This document shows, in pieces, positions 15,738 to 24,579 of a stretch of DNA of 39,576 nt. The notes below the pieces were generated by a model. It saw nothing but the letters and a program-made list of their open reading frames with translations. It was not told where the DNA came from and did not search any database. Position numbers and translations under genes: made by a program. How positions within the stretch are numbered: position 1 is the first letter of the stretch; every line of letters begins with the position of its first letter. Source of the stretch: an uncultured Eubacteriales bacterium (GTDB lineage Bacteria; Bacillota; Clostridia; Oscillospirales; Acutalibacteraceae); NCBI GenBank assembly GCA_934486455.1, contig CAKSPR010000011.1, forward strand, positions 1-39,576, written 5' to 3'.

Positions 15738-18044
15738 ATGAACAGTGTTATTATGGCGGGCGGCGAGGGAAGCAGACTGCGCCCCATCACCTGCGATGTC
15801 CCGAAGCCCCTTACCCGACTTGCGGGCAGGCCGGTTATAGAATATATTCTCGACCTTCTCGAAAAGGGCGGGTGCGAAAGAGCGGTGCTTACCCTCGGCT
15901 ATCTTCCCGCCGAGATAACCGATTATTTCATCACCGAAAAATATAAAAGCATCGACCTTGAATTTTCTGTTGAAAACACCCCTCTCGGGACGGCGGGAAG
16001 CGTTAAAAAGGCGGCGGGAAGCTTTAAAAACGATTTTCTTGTCATAAGCGGAGACTGCATTTGCGACTTTGATTTAAAGAAAATATACGACAGCCACATT
16101 TCAAAAGGCGCCGACATTACCGTTGTCACAACCGAGGTGGACGACCCGAGAGAATACGGCCTTGTTTGCACCGACGGTAACGGCTTTGTCGAAAGCTTTA
16201 TGGAAAAGCCGTCCTTTAAAAACGCCTTTACAACCAAGGCAAACACCGGCATTTATGTCCTTTCTCCCAAGGTGCTCAAGGCCGTTCCCGAGGGCGTCCC
16301 CTTCGATTTTTCAAGAGATCTTTTTCCCCTTTGTTTATCAACGGGCGGGAAAATTTCCGTTTACGAGGCCGATGGCTATTGGTGCGATATGGGGGACGGA
16401 AAAAGCTATCTGAAATGCCAAGGCGACATTTTAAACGGCAGGGTTAAAACAAATCTTTGCCCCGACAGCGACAGCGGCTGCTTCGGAAGGCGGCCGACGG
16501 GAAATTATGTGCTTTTTCCGCCGGTATATTTCGGGGAGAAGGTAACGATTGCCGACGGGGCGGTTATCGGCCCCGATACCGTTCTTGACGACGGGGTAAC
16601 GGTTGAAAAAAATGCGAGGATAAGGCAAAGCGCCCTGCTCAAAGACGCCTATATCGAGCAGTCGGCGAGAATTACAAGCGCCGTTGTATGCCCGAGGGCG
16701 ACGGTCAAGCGGGAAGCATCCCTTTTCGAGCATTCGATTTTGGGCAGCGACAGCACGGTGGGCGAAAGGGCGGCCGTTATGCCCGATGTGGCGGTATGGC
16801 CGAAAAAGCTGGTTGAGGAGGGCACCTCCCTTAACTCCAATTTAAAATACGGAAGCGCTAAAAAAGAATTTTTCGACGACGGCGGAATTTACGGAAATGT
16901 CGGCAGCGACATTACCCCGCGTTTTTGCGCCGATCTCGGCTGCGCCGTCGGATCTCTTTCCAAAAACAACAAAATAGGGGTGGCCTTCGACAGCTCTAAC
17001 GCCGCCCCCGCCCTTTGCAAGGCGGCGGTGAGCGGAATACTTTCGACCGGGGCGCAGGTGTGGAATTTCGGAAGACTTTTAAAATCTCAGATGTCCTTTG
17101 CCTGTTCCTTTTGCGGAGTGGATTTAGGGATATATATATCGGTAAAGGAAAAGGGCGTTATAGAGCTTTTTTCAAACGACGGACTGCCCGTATGCCGTGA
17201 GACCGAGCGAAAAATCGAAAAGCTTACCGAAAAGGGAGAATTTGTGCGGGCGGGCGCCGCCGACTATCCTTTTGAAACCGACATGAGCGGCGTAAGGCTT
17301 TTATATCGGCAGGAGCTTTTTCGCCAGTCGGGTAACGGCCTTTTCGGCAAAAGGGCGCGGGCTGTCTGCACAAACGCCGAGGGGCAGGCAATATTCAACG
17401 ACACCTTAACAAGGCTGGGCTGTGACACGGCGGGAGGTATCTCCCTGATGCTGTCGCCCGACGGTACTGGGCTTAACATCAAAACCGAAGGGGGAAGGGA
17501 CATTCCCTATGACAAGCTGCTGTGGCTTTGCTGCCTTAAAGAGCTTGAAAAGGGATATGATATAATTCTTCCTCCCGACGCACCGGCTTTTCTCGATACT
17601 CTCGGCAAAAAGGCGGGTGCAAGGGTGCGGCGTATCGACACCGAGGGCGAAAAAGAGGGCAGCGAGCTTCGCGGCAGCGTTAAGGCGCGTTATTTTTTGC
17701 GGGACGGAATGATGCTCGGCATACGGCTGCTTGACAGCTTTAAATCGGAGCAGGAGCTTGAAAGGGCGGCCGAAAGCATTCCCGAATTTTCGGTATATTC
17801 CGGGGAGCTTGAGCTTGAAAGCGCCCCTGCGAAAATCATGAAGGCGCTTTCTCAAAAATACAGGGTGACCGGTTTCGGAATAGAAATTCCCTTCAGAAAT
17901 TCGAGGGTATATGTACGGCCGAGAAAATCGGGGAAAAGCCTTAGATTTACGGCCGAAAGCAAAAGCCTCGAGATTGCCCGCGCCGCTTGTGAACAAGCCG
18001 AAAGCAAGGTGAGGGAAATACTTGACAAAGAGGGAAAAAGGTAG
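15738..18044 (+). CDS. Sugar-phosphate nucleotidyltransferase fused to a degenerate phosphohexomutase domain
   Basis: From the ATG with GGAGG 9 bp upstream, the protein is 768 aa. Residues 1-230 form a nucleotidyltransferase domain with the signature GGEGSRLRPITCDVPKPL (residues 8-25), which binds NTP and sugar 1-phosphate. About 250-370 are left-handed beta-helix hexapeptide repeats. From about 385 to the end there is a phosphoglucomutase/phosphomannomutase-like fold (DGGIYGNVGSDITPRFCADLG at its start). The mutase catalytic serine motif (T/S-A-S-H-N-P) is replaced around residues 463-475 by GIYISVKEKG, and the metal-binding DGDGD motif reads SPDGTGL. The mutase half therefore looks inactive. 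The natural sugar could be mannose or glucose; the family is often annotated mannose-1-phosphate guanylyltransferase. It is monocistronic or precedes rnjA. Confidence 0.85.
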   Translation: MNSVIMAGGEGSRLRPITCDVPKPLTRLAGRPVIEYILDLLEKGGCERAVLTLGYLPAEITDYFITEKYKSIDLEFSVENTPLGTAGSVKKAAGSFKNDFLVISGDCICDFDLKKIYDSHISKGADITVVTTEVDDPREYGLVCTDGNGFVESFMEKPSFKNAFTTKANTGIYVLSPKVLKAVPEGVPFDFSRDLFPLCLSTGGKISVYEADGYWCDMGDGKSYLKCQGDILNGRVKTNLCPDSDSGCFGRRPTGNYVLFPPVYFGEKVTIADGAVIGPDTVLDDGVTVEKNARIRQSALLKDAYIEQSARITSAVVCPRATVKREASLFEHSILGSDSTVGERAAVMPDVAVWPKKLVEEGTSLNSNLKYGSAKKEFFDDGGIYGNVGSDITPRFCADLGCAVGSLSKNNKIGVAFDSSNAAPALCKAAVSGILSTGAQVWNFGRLLKSQMSFACSFCGVDLGIYISVKEKGVIELFSNDGLPVCRETERKIEKLTEKGEFVRAGAADYPFETDMSGVRLLYRQELFRQSGNGLFGKRARAVCTNAEGQAIFNDTLTRLGCDTAGGISLMLSPDGTGLNIKTEGGRDIPYDKLLWLCCLKELEKGYDIILPPDAPAFLDTLGKKAGARVRRIDTEGEKEGSELRGSVKARYFLRDGMMLGIRLLDSFKSEQELERAAESIPEFSVYSGELELESAPAKIMKALSQKYRVTGFGIEIPFRNSRVYVRPRKSGKSLRFTAESKSLEIARAACEQAESKVREILDKEGKR

Positions 18045-18195
18045 TATCATAGGAACTAAAGTTATGTGACCGATATAAACCGACCGTCGGCAGTGCTTAT
18101 CGGGCAAGGCGCAGGGCACGGTTTATTACTTTAAGATTTAGGGGCAAGAGGCCCCACTACATAAAATTTATTTTTCGGAGGTATGTTTCCTTACT
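18045..18195 (+). other. rnjA leader region
   Basis: This 151-bp gap contains a small hairpin GGGGC/GCCCC near 18142-18157 and the GGAGG of rnjA at 18179-18183. An ATG directly behind the GGAGG is out of frame with rnjA and opens only a nine-codon frame. The spacing to the true ATG at 18196 is therefore long, which may lower translation. RNase J genes are often autoregulated through their leader, but no specific element is visible. Confidence 0.3.
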
Positions 18196-20130
18196 ATGAC
18201 AAAACAAAATAACAAAAAGGTTCCTTCCGCGGAAAAAGCGAAAGCTGCATCTGTCGGAAAGAGCCGTTCTTCGGGTACTGAAAATTCCGTCGTGAAGAGA
18301 AGCCCGGCGGCAGGCGCTTTTGCAAACGGCGGAGGCGCGGCGGGGGCAAGAGGCAATTCCCAGGCAAAGAAAAACGGAACGGCCGCAAAAAAGACACCGT
18401 CGGCAAGGGGATCGTTGACCAAAAATGCCCCGGCAAACGACAGGAGAAAAACCTCAAGGGGCGGTAAAAAAGCCACCCCGTTAAAGATAATTTCTCTGGG
18501 CGGTCTCGACGAGATCGGCAAGAACATGACCGTTTACGAATACGGCAGCGACATTTTTATAATCGACTGCGGCATGACCTTTCCCGATGCCGAAATGCCC
18601 GGCGTAGACATCGTTATCCCCGATTTCAGCTATGTTGTTAAAAATGCCGACAGGGTAAAGGGACTTGTCATTACCCACGGCCACGAGGATCACATCGGCG
18701 GAATACCCTATCTTTTAAAGATGCTTAACTGCCCGGTTTACGCCACCAAGCTGACCGTCGGACTGATTCAGGGCAAGCTCAGAGAGCACGGGCTTCTTTC
18801 CAAGGCCAAGCTCAACATCGTTAAACCCGGAGACAGCGTAACCCTCGGCTGCTTTAAGGCCGAATTCATACATGTTAACCATTCCATCCCCGACGCCGTT
18901 GCTGTGGCCGTTAAAACCCCCATCGGCGTAGTAATTCACACCGGCGACTTTAAAATAGACAGCACTCCCATCGACGGGAAAATGATAGATTTCGCCCGCT
19001 TTTCCGAGCTTGGCAAAAAGGGAGTTCTTGCCCTTTTAATGGACTCGACAAACGCCACCCGCCCCGGCTTTACCATGAGCGAAAAGACGGTCGGCGCCAG
19101 CCTTTCTCACATCTTTAAGGACGCGGAAGGCAAGCGCATCGTCGTCGCCACATTCTCCAGCAATATACACCGCGTTCAGCAGATTGTCGACGAGGCGGTC
19201 AAATGCGGCAGAAAGGTGGCCGTTTCGGGCAGAAGCATGATAAATGTGGTTACCATAGCCACCGAGCTTGGCTACCTGAAAATCCCCAAGGGCGTTCTTA
19301 TCGACATCGACCTTATTAAAAACTACACCGACGACAAGCTGGTCATAATAACCACCGGCTCCCAGGGAGAGGCAATGTCGGCACTCCACCGCATGGCCTT
19401 CGGCGACCACCGAAAGGTGACGGTCGGTCCCAACGACCTTATCGTCATTTCGGCCAACCCCATTCCCGGCAACGAAAAAACGGTCAACATCGTTATAAAC
19501 GAGCTTATGAAGCTTGGGGCGGAGGTCGTTTACGAGCGCATGTACGATGTGCATGTCTCGGGTCACGCCTGCCAGGAGGAGCTTAAAATGATGATGGGAA
19601 TGACCGATCCGAAATACTTTATCCCCGTCCACGGCGAACAGATGCACCTGAGAAAGAGCGCCTCTCTTGCCGTTTCAATGGGAATTCCCAAGGAAAACAT
19701 CATCATTTCCGACATCGGAAAGGTCATAGAGCTGACCTCCAAATCCATAAAGATAACCGACGAGGTGCCCTCGGGCAAGGTTTTTGTAGACGGACTGGGC
19801 GTTGGCGATGTGGGAAGCATTGTTCTGCGCGACCGAAAGCATCTTTCGGAGGACGGAATTATAATCGTCGCAATGACCATGGACAAACAATCGGGAGACA
19901 TCATATCCGGCCCCGAGCTTATATCCCGCGGATTCGTTTATGTAAGGGAAAGCGAGCAGCTCCTTGAAAGCGCAAGGAATGTGGTTAACCGCTCTCTTGA
20001 TTATTGCTACGACAACGGCATTTCCGACCGCACCGCCGTCAAAAACGAGGTCAGAGATTCTCTTTCCCGCTTCCTTTACCAGAAAACAAGAAGAAGCCCC
20101 ATGATTTTGCCTGTTATTATGCAAATATAG
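18196..20130 (+). CDS. rnj: Ribonuclease J
   Basis: RNase J is the metallo-beta-lactamase/beta-CASP ribonuclease with 5'-3' exo- and endonuclease activity that drives mRNA decay and rRNA maturation in Firmicutes. The zinc motif HGHEDH is at residues 161-166. The beta-CASP landmarks TFSSNIHRVQQIVD, TTGSQGE, SANPIPGNEK, VSGHACQEELKMM and PVHGE are present, and a C-terminal domain completes the protein. The first 93 residues are an unusual Lys/Ala/Gly/Ser-rich extension before the core begins at PLKIISLGGLDEIGKN. The total of 644 aa is about 90 longer than the Bacillus enzymes. The extension is probably disordered and RNA-binding (inference). Confidence 0.95.
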   Translation: MTKQNNKKVPSAEKAKAASVGKSRSSGTENSVVKRSPAAGAFANGGGAAGARGNSQAKKNGTAAKKTPSARGSLTKNAPANDRRKTSRGGKKATPLKIISLGGLDEIGKNMTVYEYGSDIFIIDCGMTFPDAEMPGVDIVIPDFSYVVKNADRVKGLVITHGHEDHIGGIPYLLKMLNCPVYATKLTVGLIQGKLREHGLLSKAKLNIVKPGDSVTLGCFKAEFIHVNHSIPDAVAVAVKTPIGVVIHTGDFKIDSTPIDGKMIDFARFSELGKKGVLALLMDSTNATRPGFTMSEKTVGASLSHIFKDAEGKRIVVATFSSNIHRVQQIVDEAVKCGRKVAVSGRSMINVVTIATELGYLKIPKGVLIDIDLIKNYTDDKLVIITTGSQGEAMSALHRMAFGDHRKVTVGPNDLIVISANPIPGNEKTVNIVINELMKLGAEVVYERMYDVHVSGHACQEELKMMMGMTDPKYFIPVHGEQMHLRKSASLAVSMGIPKENIIISDIGKVIELTSKSIKITDEVPSGKVFVDGLGVGDVGSIVLRDRKHLSEDGIIIVAMTMDKQSGDIISGPELISRGFVYVRESEQLLESARNVVNRSLDYCYDNGISDRTAVKNEVRDSLSRFLYQKTRRSPMILPVIMQI

Positions 20131-20277
20131 CTGCGATAAAATTATAATTTGCCGAAACGGCAACTGTTATAAATTTTCACCGAGCATTTTCAGCTTTACT
20201 GACAACTGCAACCACAATTACGATTGTAATTATATTTTATTTTCTTTTATAATTACAACGAACGGGAGGTCTGCCTC
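20131..20277 (+). other. gdpP upstream region
   Basis: It holds a short hairpin TTGCCG-aaa-CGGCAA around 20149-20164 without a T run, and the palindromic promoter region described separately. The GGGAGG of the next gene is at 20264-20269. Confidence 0.4.
20224..20258 (+). promoter_or_regulatory. Promoter embedded in an 11-bp inverted repeat, upstream of gdpP
   Basis: TTGTAATTATA (20224-20234) and TATAATTACAA (20248-20258) are perfect inverted arms separated by 13 bp. The left arm supplies a -35-like TTGTAA (20224-20229). The right arm supplies a perfect -10 TATAAT (20248-20253), 18 bp apart. The dyad could be an operator or only A/T-rich symmetry. Confidence 0.45.
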
Positions 20278-22263
20278 TTGAAGAAAAAATCGCACAGCGG
20301 CCGTTCCTTTTCGGCATATAAGGCCGCAATAATAATTTTTTTCGTGCTTTCGCTTGTCGGAGACGCGGCGGTGTTTTTGCTGTCTGAAAGCCTTAACGCC
20401 CTGCTTGCCTCGCTGCTTTGCACCGCTCTTTGCGCTGCCGTTCTGCTTTTTATCAGGGGGAGACTCAGCTCCTTTTTCTACGGCTTTTACAGGGGCACGG
20501 TTGAAAAGCTTAAATCCCCCGATTCGGACATTTTCAACAACTTCTCTCTGCCGGTGCTGGTGCTCAAGGATGGAGTTGCGGCGTGGTATAACGGGCGGTT
20601 TAAAACCGAGGTTTTAAAGGGACGGGATATTTTCGAGACCGTTCCCGACGACATTTTAACCGAGGCCGTGCGCTCAAATCTGAAGCTCAACGACAAATCC
20701 GAGCTTTTTTACGGCGGGCGGAGCTACACCGTTTATAAGACAAATTACCGTTCGGACGGAATCGACTACGACACCCTCTATTTTGTCGACAACACCGACC
20801 TCAAACGGGTGGCCGACGAGTTTGACAAAAGCCGTCCCGTGGTCATGATAATGTCGATCGATTCCTTCGAGGAGCTGACCGAAAATCTGGCCGAAAGCGA
20901 GAGAGCGTCGGTCAGAGGTCAAATCGAAAGAGAGATCGAATCCTTTTCCTCCAAAACCGACGGATTTATGAAAAAGCTCAACAACCACACATATCTTTTC
21001 ATGCTCAACGAGCGAGGCTACGGCCTTATCAAATCGGAAAAGTTTGATGTGCTTGATAAGGTGCGTAATCTTAAGGTACACGGCGATAAAAACGCCACCC
21101 TTTCGATAGGCGTGGGCAGGGGAGGAAAAAACCTCAAAGACTGTGAGACAAGCGCCCGTCAGGCTCTTGAAATGGCCCAGGGACGGGGCGGAGACCAGGC
21201 GGCGGTAAAAACCCTTAACAACTTTGAATTTTTCGGCGGCATAAGCAGCAAGGGCGTCGAAAAGCGCACCAAGGTCAAGACCCGGGTAATAGCAGCCGCC
21301 CTAAAGGAGCTTATAAGGGGCAGCGACAGCGTTTTTATTGTCGGTCATAAGTACGGCGATCTGGACAGTCTCGGGGCGTCCCTGGGGCTTTGGAAGGCCG
21401 TTGACGTCATCGGACCGAAGGGCTATATCGTGCTCGACAGGGAACAGCACCTTGCAAAACAGCTCATCGAAAAAATTGATAAGGAATACAGCAAGGGAGT
21501 CATAATAAGCGGAAATAAGGCCATGGAGCTTATCACCAAAAAGAGCCTTGTCATTGTGGTGGACACCCACCGCAAGGATTTTATCGACGCTCCCGACCTT
21601 TTTTCGATTTGTTCCACCAAGGTGGTTATCGACCATCACCGCAAAAATGTTGATTTCATCGACGACGCAGTAATTTTCTACCACGAGCCGTATGCATCAT
21701 CGGCCTGTGAAATGGTCTGCGAGCTGCTCCAGTACATGGGAGACGACATAATCACAAAGCCCGAGGCCGAGGCGCTTTTCTCCGGAATAATGCTCGACAC
21801 AAGAAACTTTGTTTTAAGAACCGGAGTACGCACCTTCGAGGCTTCGGCATATCTGCGGGGAAGGGACGCCGATCCCGTGGAGGTCAAAAAGCTTTTCGCC
21901 GATTCCATGGACGTATACAGAGAGCGGTCGAAAATCGTTTCGACGGCCAAGCGCTTCGGAAGATGCGCCGTTTCGGTGGATGCTGCCGACGGCGGCTCCC
22001 GTGTTGCGGCATCTCAGGCGGCGGATGAGCTTTTAAACATCGAAAATATCGACGCTTCATTTGTCATATACCGCTCGGGAACGACGGTCAACATCTCGGC
22101 AAGGTCGCTGGGCGCAATAAACGTACAGGTCATTATGGAGGAGCTGGGCGGCGGCGGACACCACACCATGTCGGCGGCGCAGCTTAACGACTGCGATGTC
22201 ATAACGGCCGAAAAAATGCTTTTACAGGCCATTTCAAAGCACGAAAAGCAGCCGGCCAAGTAA
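20278..22263 (+). CDS. gdpP: Cyclic-di-AMP phosphodiesterase, GdpP/DHH family
   Basis: GdpP hydrolyses c-di-AMP and so tunes osmolyte transport and cell-wall homeostasis. The 661-aa protein starts at a TTG with GGGAGG 8-9 nt upstream. Two N-terminal membrane helices (about residues 14-60) are followed by a PAS-like segment and a degenerate GGDEF domain (about 175-310), in which no GGDEF sequence is present. The catalytic DHH domain follows, with GHKYGDLDSLG (near 355), VVVDTHR, VIDHHRK (near 450) and MLDTR. The DHHA1 domain has GGGGHHTMSAAQ near the end. It is followed 99 bp later by rplI, the usual gdpP-rplI order in Firmicutes. Confidence 0.94.
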   Translation: MKKKSHSGRSFSAYKAAIIIFFVLSLVGDAAVFLLSESLNALLASLLCTALCAAVLLFIRGRLSSFFYGFYRGTVEKLKSPDSDIFNNFSLPVLVLKDGVAAWYNGRFKTEVLKGRDIFETVPDDILTEAVRSNLKLNDKSELFYGGRSYTVYKTNYRSDGIDYDTLYFVDNTDLKRVADEFDKSRPVVMIMSIDSFEELTENLAESERASVRGQIEREIESFSSKTDGFMKKLNNHTYLFMLNERGYGLIKSEKFDVLDKVRNLKVHGDKNATLSIGVGRGGKNLKDCETSARQALEMAQGRGGDQAAVKTLNNFEFFGGISSKGVEKRTKVKTRVIAAALKELIRGSDSVFIVGHKYGDLDSLGASLGLWKAVDVIGPKGYIVLDREQHLAKQLIEKIDKEYSKGVIISGNKAMELITKKSLVIVVDTHRKDFIDAPDLFSICSTKVVIDHHRKNVDFIDDAVIFYHEPYASSACEMVCELLQYMGDDIITKPEAEALFSGIMLDTRNFVLRTGVRTFEASAYLRGRDADPVEVKKLFADSMDVYRERSKIVSTAKRFGRCAVSVDAADGGSRVAASQAADELLNIENIDASFVIYRSGTTVNISARSLGAINVQVIMEELGGGGHHTMSAAQLNDCDVITAEKMLLQAISKHEKQPAK

Positions 22264-22362
22264 AGAATCGTTGACTTGCGGGCAAGCCGCCGGGACAACA
22301 ATATATAAATACAAGCCCCAATCAAAAACACAAACGGCAAAGAAAGAAAAGAGGTTAAAATC

Positions 22363-22806
22363 ATGAAGGTAGTGCTTACAAAGGATATAAAGGGAACAGG
22401 CAAGGCGGGAGAGCTTCACGAGGTGTCCGACGGATACGCAAGAAACTTTCTTTTTCCGAGAGGCCTTGCAACAGAGGCCAACGCACAGGCTTTAAACGAG
22501 CTTAAAAACCGCGAGGCTTCGGCGGCATTTAAAAAGAAGCAGGCCGAAGAGCAGGCCAAAGACTTTGCCTCCAAAATCGGCGGAAAAAAGATTTATATTT
22601 CGGCCAAGGGCGGCTCGGGCGGTCGGCTTTTCGGCTCGGTGACCACCGCGGAAATAGCCGAGGCCATTAAAAAGGATTTCGGCTGCGACATAGATAAAAA
22701 GAAAATTTCCCTTTCCTCCGACATTAAAAACTACGGAGAATACAGCGCCACCGTTAAGCTTTTCGGCGGGGTTACGGCCGATGTAACGGTCGAGGTCGGA
22801 GAATAG
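22363..22806 (+). CDS. rplI: 50S ribosomal protein L9
   Basis: L9 binds 23S rRNA at the base of the L1 stalk and helps keep the reading frame. The N-terminal domain shows the family signature KDIKGTGKAGELHEVSDGYARNFLFPRGLA. A long connecting helix (about residues 42-75) leads to the C-terminal domain with FGSVTTAEIAEAI. Length 147 aa is normal. GAGG precedes the ATG with good spacing. The gene lies directly behind gdpP. Confidence 0.97.
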   Translation: MKVVLTKDIKGTGKAGELHEVSDGYARNFLFPRGLATEANAQALNELKNREASAAFKKKQAEEQAKDFASKIGGKKIYISAKGGSGGRLFGSVTTAEIAEAIKKDFGCDIDKKKISLSSDIKNYGEYSATVKLFGGVTADVTVEVGE

Positions 22807-22811
22807 CAAAA

Positions 22812-22886
22812 AAGCAAAAGGATAACACCGCTTTTCGGTAAATACCTTTTTATAAGCCCAAAGCACCGTTATCCGCTTGATTTTTT
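22812..22886 (+). terminator. Possible rplI terminator
   Basis: GGATAAC (22820-22826) pairs with GTTATCC (22868-22874), helped by AAGC/GCTT outside. It is followed by GATTTTTT (22879-22886). The long internal loop contains a small CCG/CGG hairpin. The structure is plausible but not strong. Confidence 0.45.
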
Positions 22887-22918
22887 ACACGATTACCTAC
22901 AACATTTTTCATACTAAA

Positions 22919-22958
22919 GCAAAGAGGCCTGCCGGTTTTACCCGACAGGTCTCTTTGC
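22919..22958 (-). terminator. Terminator between convergent rplI and uraA
   Basis: GCAAAGAG (22919-22926) pairs with CTCTTTGC (22951-22958), extended by a G:U, CCTG/CAGG and CGG/CCG after one mismatch, with a short loop. It lies at the end of the uracil permease gene. On the minus strand a short T-rich tract follows. Confidence 0.65.
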
Positions 22959-22992
22959 AGTGTATATGCAATTGGAATGATTGCCGATTTAA

Positions 22993-24390
22993 TTAAAGGC
23001 TTTCGTCGTTTTCTTCGGCGGGCTTTGCCTTTTTGCCGATAAGGTTAACGATGATGCCGAGAATGAGAGCGCAGGCAACGGTCTTTAAGGTGATCTTTCC
23101 GAAGCTTAAAGCGAAGTTTCCGATACCGGCAATGAGAATGACCGAGGCGGTAAAGAGGTTGCGGTTGTCGTCCAGGTCGACCTTCTGGAGCATTTTAAGA
23201 CCCGATACGGCGATGAAGCCGTAAAGCGCAACGCACACGCCGCCCATTACGCAGGCGGGAATGGAGGAAAGGAACAGCACGAAGGGTGTGAAGAAGGAAA
23301 CGATGATGGCAAGCACCGCAGCACCGAGAATGGAAACAACCGAAGCATTTTTGGTGATTGCGACGCAGCCGACCGATTCGCCGTAGGTGGTGTTGGGGCA
23401 TCCACCGAAGATGGCGCCTGCGATAGAGCCTACACCGTCGCCGAGAAGGGTGCGGGAGAGGCCGGGATCTTCAAGCAGTTCTCTTTCGATGATGGAGGAA
23501 AGGTTTTTGTGGTCGGCGATATGCTCGGCAAAAACAACGAATGCAACGGGAATGTATGCCACCGCAATGGTTGCGATGTAGGAGCCGGAAAGCTCGCTGA
23601 GTCCGTCGATAGCCTTAATAAAGGTGAAGTCGGGAATGTTGACAAAGCTGGTAATCGAGATTTTTGCAGCCGAGAAGTTTTCAACGAAGGGAGCAAAGTC
23701 GATAAGCTTAAGTGCTTCGTTGCCGGTGCTGTTGCCGATAGCAGTAAACACTGCGGCAACGGCATATCCTGCCACGATTCCGATTACGAAGGGGATGAGC
23801 TTCATCATCTTTTTGCCGTAGATCGAGCAGAGCATAACTACAAGCAGAGTGATGAGACCGCATATGATGGCCGCTCCGGTGTGGGCGTTTACGGGGAAGG
23901 CACCAATGTCGCTGTTATAGAATTTAGCTCCTCCGGCCAGATCGCCGATAGCGTTTCCGGCAAGAGAAAGACCGATTATTGCAACGGTGGGTCCGATAAC
24001 AACGGGAGGCATGATTTTGGAGATCCATTTAACTCCCGCAAGCTTGACGATTATGGCAATAACCACATAAACAAGTCCCGCAAAGGCCGCGCCGATTATC
24101 AGTCCGAGATAACCGAGAGACATGGAAACGCCGCCCGCAAAGGCCGAAAGCATAGAGCCGATGAAGGCGAAGGACGAGCCGAGAAATACCGGGCTTTTGA
24201 ATTTTGTAAAGAGCAGATAGACGATGGTACCGACGCCTGCACCGAAAAGGGCGGCGGAGGGCTGCATACCGTTTCCGATAATGTTGGGAACGGCAATTGT
24301 GGCCGCCATAATGGCAAGCAGCTGCTGGATAGCAAAGACCAACAGCTGGCCGAATTTAGGCCTGTCTTTTACATCGTAGATTAGTTTCAT
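22993..24390 (-). CDS. uraA: Uracil permease (NCS2 family)
   Basis: NCS2 transporters take up uracil or xanthine with protons. The 465-aa protein has about fourteen hydrophobic segments. Typical family stretches are LLAIMAATIAVPNIIG near the N-terminus, PPVVIGPTVAIIGLSLA, and the substrate-binding region VAYIPVAFVVFAEHIADH with the key glutamate, followed by GDGVGSIAGAIFGGCPNTTYGESVG. The glutamate/histidine motif FAEHIADH and the NTTYGE stretch point to uracil rather than xanthine specificity. It lies 189 bp downstream of pyrR on the same strand, as in pyrimidine salvage operons. GGAGG precedes the ATG. Confidence 0.93.
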   Translation of the reverse strand: MKLIYDVKDRPKFGQLLVFAIQQLLAIMAATIAVPNIIGNGMQPSAALFGAGVGTIVYLLFTKFKSPVFLGSSFAFIGSMLSAFAGGVSMSLGYLGLIIGAAFAGLVYVVIAIIVKLAGVKWISKIMPPVVIGPTVAIIGLSLAGNAIGDLAGGAKFYNSDIGAFPVNAHTGAAIICGLITLLVVMLCSIYGKKMMKLIPFVIGIVAGYAVAAVFTAIGNSTGNEALKLIDFAPFVENFSAAKISITSFVNIPDFTFIKAIDGLSELSGSYIATIAVAYIPVAFVVFAEHIADHKNLSSIIERELLEDPGLSRTLLGDGVGSIAGAIFGGCPNTTYGESVGCVAITKNASVVSILGAAVLAIIVSFFTPFVLFLSSIPACVMGGVCVALYGFIAVSGLKMLQKVDLDDNRNLFTASVILIAGIGNFALSFGKITLKTVACALILGIIVNLIGKKAKPAEENDESL

Positions 24391-24579
24391 AACTTTTCCT
24401 CCTAATATTTAAGGCTTACGCCTTTTTTCAAAAAATCAAACGGGGCAAAACACATGCTTTTCACCGACGCCAGCACATGAGGCAGGCTTATGCGCGGCCC
24501 CTGTCGGCGGCATAATGCGGCGGGCGGGGTGCTGCCGCAAGCCCCTTTTGAGTCGTCCGCACGGTCAATCGCACGGCTT
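24391..24579 (-). other. pyrR-uraA intergenic region
   Basis: This 189-bp stretch has GC-rich inverted segments and, close to the ribosome binding site of uraA, a small hairpin AAGGC-GTAA-GCCTT (minus sense, 24411-24424). I see no clear terminator with a T tract and no canonical PyrR-binding loop. A second attenuator is possible but unproven. Confidence 0.3.

Noticed and set aside
22993..24390. Long plus-strand frame (23509-24384) opposite the uracil permease
   Set aside because: It is antisense to a well-supported permease, and its composition (Gly/Asp/His/Asn-rich) is that of a shadow frame.
24391..24579. Second attenuator before uraA
   Set aside because: GC-rich inverted segments exist, but there is no stem followed by a T tract and no PyrR-binding loop that I can recognise.
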